Of a stretch of DNA of 43,190 nucleotides, positions 7,368 through 15,688 are shown one piece after another. The notes below the pieces were generated by a model. The model had not been told where the DNA came from. It saw only the letters and a list, made by a program, of their open reading frames with translations, and did no database searches. The position numbers and the translations under genes were made by a program. Source of the stretch: an uncultured Holophagaceae bacterium (lineage in GTDB: Bacteria; Acidobacteriota; Holophagae; Holophagales; Holophagaceae); the NCBI GenBank assembly GCA_903927605.1, contig CAIYNT010000330.1, positions 1 through 43,190 of the forward strand. The letters are read 5' to 3'. How positions within the stretch are numbered: position 1 is the stretch's first letter; every line of letters starts with the position of its first letter.

Positions 7368-8198
7368 TCAGGCCAGTGCAATGAGAACCCGGTCGTGTCC
7401 AGCAAAGTCCTGATGAACCATGGCTTTGCGCCACCCGGAGCCCAGAGCCCTGCGGCACAACTCGCCCCCCTGGCCGGCCCCGATCTCCAAGAGACAGGCT
7501 GGTGATTCCCTGCCCCGGGCCGAGATCAGAAGCGCACTGGACAAGGCCAGCCCACGATCCGGGGCAAAGAGGGCCGAGGCCGGTTCGAAGGCCAGTTCCC
7601 GTTGCAGGGTAGGTTGGTCGGCTGGATCCACATAGGGCAGGTTGGCCACCACCAGGCCCACTGGATCCGGCACTGGATCCAGGAGACTGCCCTCATGGAA
7701 CTGGATCACGGCCCCCAACTGCTTCGCATTCTTCTTTGCTACGGCCAGGGCCCGCGGGCTCAGATCCGAGGCGGCCAACTTCCAATCGGTCTCCAGGGCC
7801 AGGCTCACTGCAATGATGCCGCTGCCAGTACCGATATCCACGCAGCGGTTCACCTTCAATCGCCGCCCCACATCCAGGGCCGCCTCCACCAGAAGCTCCG
7901 TCTCTGGACGAGGAATCAGGGTGTCGGGGGTGACCGCGAATCGGTGGCCACGGAAGACACTCCAGCCAAGAATGTAGGCCCAGGGTTCGCCTTTCTGCCG
8001 ACGGGCCATCCAGGAATTCACCTTCCGGTGCACTCCAGCCGGTACCCCTTCGCTTCCGTGGGCCGACATCCAACTCTGGGAGAAGCCAAGCCCCTCCTCG
8101 AGCCACCGGGAGCACTCTGCCTGGGCTTCTTCGGGATGCAAGAACCCGGCCAGGGCCGAGACCAATTCAAAGCGGAGCTGGTAGTAGGTCTGGGTCAT
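7368..8198 (-). CDS. prmC: Peptide chain release factor N5-glutamine methyltransferase PrmC
   Basis: PrmC methylates the Gln of the GGQ motif in release factors RF1 and RF2 with S-adenosylmethionine. The 276-residue protein has the N-terminal helical domain (ending RRQKGEPWAYILG), the segment FAVTPDTLIPRPETELLVE and the SAM-binding CVDIGTGSGIIAVSLAL. The catalytic motif, normally NPPY, reads NLPY here (VVANLPYVDP), a conservative variant. It begins immediately after AGGGG. It precedes flgH by 44 bases and may be co-transcribed with the flagellar genes, although the functions are unrelated. Confidence 0.92.
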   Translation of the reverse strand: MTQTYYQLRFELVSALAGFLHPEEAQAECSRWLEEGLGFSQSWMSAHGSEGVPAGVHRKVNSWMARRQKGEPWAYILGWSVFRGHRFAVTPDTLIPRPETELLVEAALDVGRRLKVNRCVDIGTGSGIIAVSLALETDWKLAASDLSPRALAVAKKNAKQLGAVIQFHEGSLLDPVPDPVGLVVANLPYVDPADQPTLQRELAFEPASALFAPDRGLALSSALLISARGRESPACLLEIGAGQGGELCRRALGSGWRKAMVHQDFAGHDRVLIALA

Positions 8199-8219
8199 CC
8201 CCTGAACCTATCGCGGCAA

Positions 8220-8233
8220 GGCCGGAATCGGCC
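8220..8233 (-). terminator. Weak hairpin after fumarase beta gene
   Basis: On the minus strand a small stem GGCCG-ATTC-CGGCC follows the fumarase beta stop by four bases, in the gap before prmC. It lacks a run of T, so termination would be weak. It could be a leaky terminator or just an mRNA 3' stem. Confidence 0.25.
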
Positions 8234-8236
8234 ATT

Positions 8237-8815
8237 TCAATCCATCAGCGCCTTGGCCTGCTCCTGGCTATGAGCTAACACGATCTCATGAAGCGACCCA
8301 CCGTGGCTGTCCATGGTAACCACCAGGGGGAAGTCTTCCACTTCGATGATCCAGAAGGCCTCAGGGCTGCCGAATTCTTCGAGCATCTTCACGTCGACCA
8401 CACGCTTCACGCGCTCGGCCAGTAGGCTGCCCGCGCCACCGGTGGCGTGGAGGTAGACAGCCCCGGTCTTCTGCAGGCCCTCACTGGTCTTCTTGCCCAT
8501 GCCGCCCTTGCCGATGACGCCGCGCACCTTGTATGTCTCGATGACGTCGGCCTGGTAGGGCTCCTCGCGGATGCTGGTGGTAGGGCCAGCCGCAACGAAG
8601 GACCAGGAGCCGTCCTCGTTCTTCCGGACCACGGGGCCGCAGTGGTAGATGACCATGTTCTCGAGGATGGGCTTCAGCCACTCGGGCTTCTGCTCCTTCA
8701 TGAACTTGTGGCCGATGTCGCGGCTGAGCACGACGCGGCCGTTGAGCAGCACCTCGTCGCCCACCTTGAGCTGGCGGGTCTGTTCTTCAGTGATGGGGGT
8801 GGTGAGACGGATCAT
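8237..8815 (-). CDS. Class I fumarate hydratase, beta subunit
   Basis: Catalyses, with the alpha subunit, the reversible hydration of fumarate to malate in the TCA cycle. The 192-residue protein corresponds to the C-terminal domain of the single-chain iron-sulfur fumarases. It shows LKVGDEVLLNGRVVLSRD, GPTTSIREEP, GKGGMGKKTSEGL and ATGGAGSLLA. The split into two genes is the arrangement found in many anaerobes and archaea. It follows the alpha gene by 18 bases. The related L-tartrate dehydratase has the same architecture, but the general housekeeping context favours fumarase. Confidence 0.88.
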   Translation of the reverse strand: MIRLTTPITEEQTRQLKVGDEVLLNGRVVLSRDIGHKFMKEQKPEWLKPILENMVIYHCGPVVRKNEDGSWSFVAAGPTTSIREEPYQADVIETYKVRGVIGKGGMGKKTSEGLQKTGAVYLHATGGAGSLLAERVKRVVDVKMLEEFGSPEAFWIIEVEDFPLVVTMDSHGGSLHEIVLAHSQEQAKALMD

Positions 8816-8833
8816 GGGAAGCCTCGCGTGGGT

Positions 8834-9814
8834 TCAGTCGAAGGACACTTCGCCAGTGGAGCCGATGGTCATCACGCGCCGTCTGCTGCTCCAGCACATG
8901 TAGCTGATGCTCACGTAGAAGCTGGCGGGATGGCGGTACATCTCCTCCACATGGACACCCAGCGCCGTGGTATTTCCACCGTAGCCCATGGGGCCGATGC
9001 CCAGTGTGTTGAGGTCGTTGGTAACCTCTTTCTCGAAGGCATCCATCTTGGGATCGGCGTTGGCTGTGCCCAGTTTGCGGAGGATGAGCTCCTTGCTCTT
9101 CTCGTAGCTGGTGACACGGTCGCCGCCGATGGCCACACCGAGGATGCCGGGGCTGCAGCCCTGACCCTGGGCCTTCACCACGGCGTCGATGATGCACTTC
9201 CGTACGCCCTTGATGTCGCGGCCCGCGCCAATGGTGGCGTCCGGCAGGCGGTACTGGGCGCCCACGTTCTCGCAACCGCCGCCCTTGAGCATGACGGCGA
9301 CTTCGACCTCGGGCCGATCCCATTCCTCGAAGTGAATCACGGGATGTCCCTCATGGAACGGGTCCATGTTCGTGCCGGTATTCTTGCCGCTAAGGGCCTC
9401 GACACAGTTGGGGCGCAGCCAGACGTTCTTGGTGGACTGCGCCACCGCATCGCGGATCTGCTTCCTGGCGGCGCGTTGGCTCAGACTGTAGGGATGGTGG
9501 ACGAAAAAGATGACGGTGCCCGTGTCCTGGCAGAGCGGCGTCACATGGCCATCCGCCAGCAGAATGTTCCTCACCATGTCATTGAGGGTGTTGAAGGCAC
9601 GGCTACCCTCTTCTTCCGCATCGCGGCCTTTCACCAAAGCATCGATGATGTCCTGGGGAAGCCGGCTGGTGGTGCGGCGCAGCAGTTCCAGCACGGGCTG
9701 TGTGAGATCCAGGCTTTTCAGATTCGACAGATCAGCCTTCCAGCCATCGGGCAGCACAGATTTGGATTCCACCACCTCCATGGAGGTCAGGGTGGGAATG
9801 ACGCATTCGGACAT
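8834..9814 (-). CDS. Class I fumarate hydratase, alpha subunit ([4Fe-4S])
   Basis: This 326-residue protein is the iron-sulfur half of the two-subunit fumarase. Three cysteines spaced like the cluster ligands of E. coli FumA are Cys95 (PLCQDTGT), Cys220 (GQGCSPGI) and Cys307 (SYMCWSS); the assignment is inferred from spacing. Other class motifs are LRPNCVEALSGKNTGTN and IGPMGYGGNTTALGV. GGAGGG lies just before the ATG. The cluster is oxygen-sensitive in this family, which fits an anaerobic or microaerophilic lifestyle. The 199-base gap upstream (9815-10013) should hold its promoter, but I see no convincing consensus in it. Confidence 0.9.
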   Translation of the reverse strand: MSECVIPTLTSMEVVESKSVLPDGWKADLSNLKSLDLTQPVLELLRRTTSRLPQDIIDALVKGRDAEEEGSRAFNTLNDMVRNILLADGHVTPLCQDTGTVIFFVHHPYSLSQRAARKQIRDAVAQSTKNVWLRPNCVEALSGKNTGTNMDPFHEGHPVIHFEEWDRPEVEVAVMLKGGGCENVGAQYRLPDATIGAGRDIKGVRKCIIDAVVKAQGQGCSPGILGVAIGGDRVTSYEKSKELILRKLGTANADPKMDAFEKEVTNDLNTLGIGPMGYGGNTTALGVHVEEMYRHPASFYVSISYMCWSSRRRVMTIGSTGEVSFD

Positions 9815-10013
9815 GGGCCCTCCGGGATCAGGTCCCCATGATCCGCCCGACGAAGCCCCTGCTCAAGTGATCAATGTCCGGTTCACCCTGGAGATTGCCC
9901 TTGGACACCCTCTCACTGTCTTTCGAACAGGATCTCGGGACCGTGCACTTGGATGGCAGCATCGCATTGAGCTCGTCGTTGGCGAATCAATCTCATCTCC
10001 CGCGGCACGGGGC

Positions 10014-11114
10014 TCAGCGTGCCCAAGTCCTGCACAGGTAGAGGGTGAGATCCAACAAGGCGGTCTGGCCTTTACCCAGGGCGGTACCCTTCAGATCCCG
10101 CTCTGTCTGATTCACGCGACGCACCATTGTGGCCAGTGGCTTGCCCTTGAGGCGATTGGCAGTGGCCGCGAGATCGTTCAAGAGGAAGGCCTGCTTGGGG
10201 CTGAACCCAATGGCTTCCAGCAACTCAGCTCCCCTCATGCCTTGGCCCGCTGCCTCCAGGTAGTCGAAGAGCCGGGTCATTTCAGACCGGACCTGATTCA
10301 AGAGCATCAGGGAGGCGGCGTCGGCATCATCTTCCAGCGACTCCCGAAGCGCCTTGAGGGCACCAGCTGTGTCCCCCTTCATCCAGGCATTCTTCCAGGC
10401 GTAGGCCCGTTCTCCAGCTAGGCGGAAAGTGGCCTGGTCAATGATGGCTTCGGTGATCGCCTGCCCTTCGGCCATCAGGTCTATGACTTCGAGGGTTCGC
10501 TGGATGACCCCGGGATTCCCACCTTCAGACTTCCTTTTCCTGGAACGATCCGTCAGCACCTTCTCGTTGGACAAGCGCTCCTGAAGCAGGCGCGCCCCGC
10601 CAGAGCCCAGCCTGAGCCCCATGTCTGCTGCCCTGGCTTCAATGAAGGCCGGGACATCCCTATGGTCGATATGGCCCACTTTCAGAATGCGTCCCGCCTT
10701 GGCCCAGTCGGTCCAGGGCTTGGACCCCAGGGGATTGCCAGGGCCCCCGGGCACGGTGGTCCAGGCGACCAACAACAGCTTCACGCCCTGGGGCGGCTGC
10801 TGAAGAAGTGCGATCACGGCTTCGGGCAGGTCCGGTTTCTTGTCCTTGGGCCCGCCGCGGCGCTTACTGAACAGGTTGTCGGCGGCGGGCACGATCACGG
10901 TGCGCGCCTCGGCCCCCAGGGGAGCCACCTCCTGCAGGGCGGCTACGACTTCAGCCCAGGGACACCCTTCAGAGCAGATGGTGAGCGAGAAATCCTCCCA
11001 CTCCGGATCAACGTGCTTCCGCTTCCAAGCATTCACGGCCTCCCGGCGCCCATCTCCGTCCTCGCCATGCACCATGGCGAAGGCGTGCTCCAGCCAGGTG
11101 GCGGGCGTGGCCAT
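10014..11114 (-). CDS. holA: DNA polymerase III delta subunit
   Basis: The delta subunit opens the beta sliding clamp within the clamp-loader complex. At 366 residues it has the expected length. It shows an AAA+-like N-terminal part (FAMVHGEDGDGRREAVNAW and VIVPAADNLFSKR), a middle lid region, and a helical C-terminal domain with GMRGAELLEAIGFSPKQAF. Sequence conservation in this family is low, so part of the support is context: it directly follows lptE with a one-base overlap (TGATG), and lptE-holA adjacency is widespread in Gram-negative bacteria. Confidence 0.85.
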   Translation of the reverse strand: MATPATWLEHAFAMVHGEDGDGRREAVNAWKRKHVDPEWEDFSLTICSEGCPWAEVVAALQEVAPLGAEARTVIVPAADNLFSKRRGGPKDKKPDLPEAVIALLQQPPQGVKLLLVAWTTVPGGPGNPLGSKPWTDWAKAGRILKVGHIDHRDVPAFIEARAADMGLRLGSGGARLLQERLSNEKVLTDRSRKRKSEGGNPGVIQRTLEVIDLMAEGQAITEAIIDQATFRLAGERAYAWKNAWMKGDTAGALKALRESLEDDADAASLMLLNQVRSEMTRLFDYLEAAGQGMRGAELLEAIGFSPKQAFLLNDLAATANRLKGKPLATMVRRVNQTERDLKGTALGKGQTALLDLTLYLCRTWAR

Positions 11115-11677
11115 CAGTCGATGCCTTCCAGCAACTGGGTGAGGAAGCTCTCGGCAAAGTCGTCGGCGAGGTTTTCGATGACCTCCAGCTCGCGGCTGTC
11201 GAAGCTCGCGAAATTCTGGTCCACCCGGTACTGGTTCGAGAAGGTCAGGCCCCGGCGGGACAGCACGACCACGCCAGTCTGCCCATCCAGCAGCTCCACA
11301 CTGGCCACCACGACCACTTCCACCCGGGAGGCTGAACCCACACTGGCCTTGGTCTTGTCGTTGCCGAGGGTGAGCCCCAGGGGACGCGACCGGTATTCCT
11401 CAAGGGTGCCCTGCAAGACCCAGCGGGATGGTTCACCCTGGGCCACCAGCCGCCAGGGGCTGGCCGCCACCACACGGTTTTCGAGGGCTTTGGTAAAGCG
11501 GTCCTCCAGCCCCAGTCGTGGAGTCAGGTTGCGGAACCGGGCCAGGCGGATCGTCTCCCCCTGTTTGGCCCAGGCCGCAACCCGCTGCTGCTGCCGATCC
11601 AGACGGTGATACCCGCAACCCGAACCGACGAGGAGACAGGCAGCAAGAAGGATCGGGCCCAGGCTCAAAGCATTCAT
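11114..11677 (-). CDS. lptE: LPS-assembly lipoprotein LptE
   Basis: LptE is the outer-membrane lipoprotein that plugs the LptD barrel during delivery of lipopolysaccharide to the surface. The 187-residue protein starts with a lipoprotein signal peptide (LAACLLVGSGC) and continues GYHRLD, the Cys-Gly-Tyr start typical of LptE. The body contains TPRLGLEDRFTKALENRV and SRWVLQGTLEEYRSRPLG, matching the alternating strand pattern of the family. It overlaps hpt by four bases (ATGA) and holA by one. It implies an LPS-bearing outer membrane. Confidence 0.8.
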   Translation of the reverse strand: MNALSLGPILLAACLLVGSGCGYHRLDRQQQRVAAWAKQGETIRLARFRNLTPRLGLEDRFTKALENRVVAASPWRLVAQGEPSRWVLQGTLEEYRSRPLGLTLGNDKTKASVGSASRVEVVVVASVELLDGQTGVVVLSRRGLTFSNQYRVDQNFASFDSRELEVIENLADDFAESFLTQLLEGID

Positions 11678-12195
11678 GGGTGGTACACGCCTACATAGGG
11701 CAGGTTGCGGAGTTTGCCCTCCAGATCGAGACCATAGCCGACGACGAAATGATCCTCGATGGTGAAACCGACGTAATCCACCGGAACCTCGACCTTCCGC
11801 CGGCTGGGCTTGTCCAGAAGGGTGCAGATCCTCAGGCTCAGGGGTTCCCGGTCCTTGAGCAGGTTGGATACCTTGAACAGCGTCAGCCCCGTGTCCACGA
11901 TGTCCTCCACCACCAGGGCATGGCGTCCCCTTATGCTCCGGTCGAGATCCTTGAGGATGTGGACCTCGCCCGTGCTTTCCAGGCCGCCACCGTAGCTGGC
12001 CACCTGCATGAAGCTCACGTCGAAATCGAGTTCCATGGCGCGCACGAGATCGGCAATGAACGGAAACACGCCATTAAGCAGACCCACGACCACCAGATCC
12101 TTTCCGGCATAGTCCTTGGTCAGCTGGTCCCCCAGTTCCCGGACCCGGGCGCGGATCTGGGCCTCGGACAAGAGGGGGGTGACGCGGTCACGCAT
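11674..12195 (-). CDS. hpt: Hypoxanthine phosphoribosyltransferase
   Basis: Salvages hypoxanthine and guanine to IMP and GMP using PRPP. The 173-residue protein contains the PRPP-binding motif VVEDIVDTGLTL, the flexible loop region FMQVASYGGG and the base-binding end DYVGFTIEDHFVVGYGLDL. I place the start at the ATG at 12195 because AGGAG lies five to six bases before it; a longer frame reaching 12240 has no such site. It heads a tight hpt-lptE-holA series and is divergent from the sigma factor gene, leaving 119 bases for both promoters. Confidence 0.93.
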   Translation of the reverse strand: MRDRVTPLLSEAQIRARVRELGDQLTKDYAGKDLVVVGLLNGVFPFIADLVRAMELDFDVSFMQVASYGGGLESTGEVHILKDLDRSIRGRHALVVEDIVDTGLTLFKVSNLLKDREPLSLRICTLLDKPSRRKVEVPVDYVGFTIEDHFVVGYGLDLEGKLRNLPYVGVYHP

Positions 12196-12314
12196 GGATT
12201 CTCCTGAAGACTTAGGACTGACGACTTGCACCTTGTCCATTCAACCTCAGGTACCCATGCCGGGTCCATCCAGTGACGGCGGATTCTGCTTGATCCTTGC
12301 CGTCGGAGCCTAAC

Positions 12315-12962
12315 ATGATGGCGGCAGTCTCCTTGAGCGAGCCCCTGATGACGCAGACGGCCTTCCAGACCGCCGATCGGACCCCCGATCCAGGCTCGCC
12401 GTACCATACACCCGAGGTGCTGGCCTGGGTGGAGCAGGCCCAGCAAGGCGATCAGGCCGCCTTCGGCTCCCTGGTCCGGCTCTTCTCCAGGGATGTCTAT
12501 GGCAAGGCCTTTTCCATCCTGAAGAACCACCAGGACGCGGATGACGCAGTCCAGGAAACCTTCATCCGGGTCTTTCGCGCTCTGCCCGGCTTCCGCTTTG
12601 AGTCCTCCTTCCGCACCTGGCTCATCACCATCGCCACTCGGCAGGCCCTGAACTACCGGGAGCGGGTGGCCAAGGAGCACGAAAGCCTGGATGGGCCCGA
12701 GGGCACAATGGAGCACCCAGCCCTGCGTGTGGAGGAGACCCAGATCACCGCCGTCCTCGATCAGGAAGCCCGGCGCCTGCTCCAGGAGGCCCTGCCCAAG
12801 CTGCCCCGCCGGCAAAAGCAGGCCCTTACTCTGAAGCTTGAGCACGATTGGAAATATGAACAGATCGCCCAGGAGATGGGCACCTCGGTGGGCAGTGTGA
12901 AAGCCCACATCTTCCATGCCATTCAGAACCTGACCCGCCATGTGAAAGGAGGCCGTCCATGA
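12315..12962 (+). CDS. RNA polymerase ECF-type sigma factor
   Basis: This is an extracytoplasmic-function sigma-70 factor of 215 residues. Region 2 runs from QAAFGSLVRLFSRDVYGKAF through DADDAVQETFIRVFRALPGF to SSFRTWLITIATRQALNY. Region 4 follows (LPKLPRRQKQALTLKL, then YEQIAQEMGTSVGSVKAHIF), the helix-turn-helix that reads the -35 element. Regions 1 and 3 are absent, as expected. GGAG lies six bases before the ATG at 12315, which is preferred over a TTG start further upstream. It overlaps the anti-sigma gene by four bases (ATGA). Its regulon cannot be read from the sequence. Confidence 0.92.
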   Translation: MMAAVSLSEPLMTQTAFQTADRTPDPGSPYHTPEVLAWVEQAQQGDQAAFGSLVRLFSRDVYGKAFSILKNHQDADDAVQETFIRVFRALPGFRFESSFRTWLITIATRQALNYRERVAKEHESLDGPEGTMEHPALRVEETQITAVLDQEARRLLQEALPKLPRRQKQALTLKLEHDWKYEQIAQEMGTSVGSVKAHIFHAIQNLTRHVKGGRP

Positions 12963-13468
12963 CCCAGCCCCCTCCCCTCCCCAAATCCTGCTCTCTCACC
13001 ATGGCCGCCACCCTTGTGGATCCCCTGGAGCCCGGCTCCGAGGCGGAGGCCCATATGCGCACCTGCCGGGCCTGCTCTGAAGCCCGAGTGGCCTACCTCG
13101 CCCAGGAGGACTGCCCGGTGGCCCTTGCCCCGGCCGGCTATTTCGACCGGCTCCCCGACCGGATCCTGCGCAAGCTCCCGGTCCGGCAGGCCCTGCACCA
13201 CCGGGTGCGCCCCTTCACCTGGGCCGCCGCCGCCGCGCTGCTGGTGGCCGTGGGGGCAGGTGCTTTCTGGGTTGGCCGTGCCAACCGGACCCCCCTTATC
13301 GAAGCCACCCTCCCCCGGCAGCCTGAGGTGATCGAAACCAGCCTCATGGTGTCGGACATTCCCTTCCGTGACCGGGAGGAAGATGCCGCCCAGATCCAGG
13401 CGCTCACGCCCGAGGAGATGAAGGCATTCTTGAAGGATCTGGATGTCCCCACGTCCTCGCCGAGGTGA
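12959..13468 (+). CDS. Zinc-finger anti-sigma factor, single-pass membrane protein
   Basis: This 169-residue protein is the likely membrane-anchored inhibitor of the ECF sigma factor encoded just before it. The cytoplasmic N-terminus carries the zinc-binding anti-sigma pattern H-x3-C-x2-C (HMRTCRAC, His32, Cys36, Cys39); Cys11 may be a fourth ligand. A transmembrane helix follows at about residues 88-108 (WAAAAALLVAVGAGAFWVG). The remaining ~60 residues would be periplasmic and acidic. Such proteins release the sigma factor after proteolysis or a redox or ligand signal. It overlaps both neighbours by about four bases, forming a translationally coupled unit. Confidence 0.85.
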   Translation: MTQPPPLPKSCSLTMAATLVDPLEPGSEAEAHMRTCRACSEARVAYLAQEDCPVALAPAGYFDRLPDRILRKLPVRQALHHRVRPFTWAAAAALLVAVGAGAFWVGRANRTPLIEATLPRQPEVIETSLMVSDIPFRDREEDAAQIQALTPEEMKAFLKDLDVPTSSPR

Positions 13469-13470
13469 TC

Positions 13471-13962
13471 ATGTTCCGCTCCATTCTGACGATGATCCTC
13501 CTGTCCATGGCGGCTCTGCCCGGCCGAGCTCAGGCCGAGGAGGATCGACCCCTCGCCCGGTTCCGCCTGGACCAGCTCCAGCAGTCCGTCGGACTTCCCG
13601 AGGCCCAGGCCAGGGCCGTGGTGGATCGCTGGGCCCGCTACGATCAGGAGCAGTTCGAGAAAACAAGACAGATCCAGCAGCTCCGGCACCGTTTCAACGA
13701 CATCCTGTTGGGACCCGGAGCCGAAGAGGACAAGAACGCCAAGGTGCGGCCTCTGCTCGAACAGTTCGTCGACCTGCGTCGCCAACAGGCCGAACTGAAG
13801 CTGAAATTCGAGGATGACATCCGGGCCAAGCTCAGCCCCGCCCAGCAGGTACGTCTGATCCTCCAAGTCGAAGAGATGCAGCGGCGGGTGGTGGATGCCC
13901 TCCGGCAAGGCTTCGGCAACCGCCCAGGCGGCCGTTTGGGACCGAGGCGGAACTTCCAATAG
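13471..13962 (+). CDS. Spy/CpxP-like periplasmic protein
   Basis: This is a 163-residue protein with a Sec signal peptide (MFRSILTMILLSMAALPGRAQA) and a charged, fully helical mature part. The sequence KLSPAQQVRLIL near the end resembles the LTxxQ motif of Spy and CpxP, periplasmic chaperones or stress sensors. It contains only one His and no Cys after the signal peptide, so metal sensing of the CnrX/ZraP kind is unlikely. I take ATG 13471 (behind GAGGTG) over GTG 13465. As third gene of a sigma/anti-sigma operon it may modulate the anti-sigma factor from the periplasm or be an effector; this is inference. Confidence 0.7.
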   Translation: MFRSILTMILLSMAALPGRAQAEEDRPLARFRLDQLQQSVGLPEAQARAVVDRWARYDQEQFEKTRQIQQLRHRFNDILLGPGAEEDKNAKVRPLLEQFVDLRRQQAELKLKFEDDIRAKLSPAQQVRLILQVEEMQRRVVDALRQGFGNRPGGRLGPRRNFQ

Positions 13963-13972
13963 CCAGGAAATA

Positions 13973-15688
13973 TCAAACCTGCGGCGACTCGAGGATGACG
14001 GGAATCACCAGAGGCCGGGTTTGTGTGGTCTTGCGGATGATCCTTCGCAAAGCCAACCGCAGTGTATCCCGGAGGGCCTCTCCATCCTTGCGAACCTCGG
14101 GCGGTGCCTCCTCATAGGCCTTGCGTGCCACGCCCGCCAGCAGATCGGCATAGGCTTCGTCATCGGACAGCATCACGAAGCCACGGCTGAGAATGGTGGG
14201 TGTCGCAGCCAGGTCACCCGTCTGCGGATCCACCAGCAGCGTGGCGAAGACCACGCCGTCCTCCTGGAGGATGAGGCGGTCCTGCACCACGCGGGCATCC
14301 ACCATATGATCCACACCCTCGTGCACGAAACACTTGCCGACAGGCACGGAACCCGGCATGTCCATCCGGCCATCCTTGAAGAGGCGCAGACAGAGACCTC
14401 CGTCCAGCAGCGAGATGTGCTCCGGCGTCCAGCCCAGCGAGGCCGCCAGGGCTCCGTGGGCCCGCAGGTTCCGGTAGGTTCCATGCACCGGCACCATCTG
14501 TTCGGGGCGCACGGCGCGAATGAGATCGGCCAGCTCCTCGCGACTGCCGTGGCCTGAGGCATGGACCGGACCCAGGCTTTCATTGGAGGTCTCCGCCCCG
14601 AGCCGCTCAGCCGTGTCCAGCATGTGCGAGATGGCCACTTCGTTGCCGGGGATGGCCCGGGCACTCACCACCAGCCGATCGCCGGGCTCCATGGGCAGGC
14701 CCTTAACCTCGCGTCGAAGCAGCCGGGCCAAGCCGCTCATGGGTTCACCCTGGCTGCCGGTGCACAGCACCAGCAATTCGTCCTTGTCAAAGAGGTGGGC
14801 ATCCTTGACATCGATGAGGATGTCATCGGGCAGGGCCAGGCGTTTCAGTGACCGGGCCAAGGTTAGGTTGCGGTCGAGGCTCCGGCCCAGGAGTACGACT
14901 CGACGATGAAACTCGTAGGCCAGATCCACCAGCATCTGCAATCGGTGGATGTTGGAGCTGAAGGTGGTGACGAACAGCCGACCCCTGGTCTGCTCAAAGG
15001 CCGCCTCCAGCCCTTCGCGACACACGGACTCCGAAGGCGATCTGCCCGGCCGACCCACATTCGTGGAATCCGCCATCAGCAGGCGCACCCCCGCCTCACC
15101 CAGGGCTTTCAATCGAGCCAGTCCGGTGAGCCGGCCATCCAAGGGCTCGGGATCCAGCTTGAAGTCGCCCGAATGCACCAGCACACCCTGGGGCGTGTGC
15201 AGGACTAGGGCGCACGCATCTGGAATACTGTGCGTGACGGGGATCCACTCGGCCTCGATCTCCCCGCCGCCCACCTTCACGCGACCGTAATCCGGCACCG
15301 TGTGGAGCAGCTTAGTATCCAATCCATGCTCCCGCAGCTTGCCCTCCACCAGACCCAGCGTGAACGCGGTGCCGTACACGGGCACCGGCCAGCGCCGCAG
15401 GAAGTAGGGCAACGCGCCGATGTGATCCTCGTGACCATGGGTCAGCAGCACGGCCTGAAGCCGGTCCGCAAAGGGCTCGAGGTAAGCGAAATCCGGCACG
15501 ATGGAATCGATGCCCGGCTGGTCATCCGAGGGGAAGAGCTGCCCACAATCCACCAGAAAGAGGCTGCGGGCACTGTGCACCACCAGCGCATTCATGCCGA
15601 ACTCGCCCAGACCCCCGATGGGGATCAGGCGTAACTCATCGGCAGCGGGGGCCTCGGTCCAGGCTTCAAATTCGGGCACTAGGGGCAT
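13973..15688 (-). CDS. rnj: Ribonuclease J
   Basis: RNase J is a metallo-beta-lactamase/beta-CASP nuclease with 5'-3' exo- and endonuclease activity in mRNA decay and rRNA maturation. The 571-residue protein has the zinc site LLTHGHEDHIGALPYF, then VTHSIPDAC, VHSGDFKLDPEP and ADSTNVGRPG. The beta-CASP part includes FVTTFSSNIHRLQ, and the end of the catalytic core reads ASGHGSREELADL and VPVHGTYRN. I favour the ATG at 15688 behind GGAGGTG; the frame extends to 15745, inside rsmA. The start overlaps the rsmA stop by about ten bases, so they are likely co-transcribed. It meets the Spy-like gene convergently with a 10-base gap. Confidence 0.93.
   Translation of the reverse strand: MPLVPEFEAWTEAPAADELRLIPIGGLGEFGMNALVVHSARSLFLVDCGQLFPSDDQPGIDSIVPDFAYLEPFADRLQAVLLTHGHEDHIGALPYFLRRWPVPVYGTAFTLGLVEGKLREHGLDTKLLHTVPDYGRVKVGGGEIEAEWIPVTHSIPDACALVLHTPQGVLVHSGDFKLDPEPLDGRLTGLARLKALGEAGVRLLMADSTNVGRPGRSPSESVCREGLEAAFEQTRGRLFVTTFSSNIHRLQMLVDLAYEFHRRVVLLGRSLDRNLTLARSLKRLALPDDILIDVKDAHLFDKDELLVLCTGSQGEPMSGLARLLRREVKGLPMEPGDRLVVSARAIPGNEVAISHMLDTAERLGAETSNESLGPVHASGHGSREELADLIRAVRPEQMVPVHGTYRNLRAHGALAASLGWTPEHISLLDGGLCLRLFKDGRMDMPGSVPVGKCFVHEGVDHMVDARVVQDRLILQEDGVVFATLLVDPQTGDLAATPTILSRGFVMLSDDEAYADLLAGVARKAYEEAPPEVRKDGEALRDTLRLALRRIIRKTTQTRPLVIPVILESPQV

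Noticed and set aside
7368..8198. PrmC NLPY motif as a sign of a broken enzyme
   Set aside because: NPPY-to-NLPY is a conservative change within a family motif that tolerates variation, and all other motifs are intact.
9815..10013. FNR-like half site TTGATCACTTGA upstream of the fumarase genes
   Set aside because: Only one half matches; the second half (ATCAA) is absent, so I do not call a site.
10004..10023. Stem GGCACG-CTGAGCCC-CGTGCC at the holA end
   Set aside because: A six-base stem with no T run that includes the stop codon is too weak to call a terminator.
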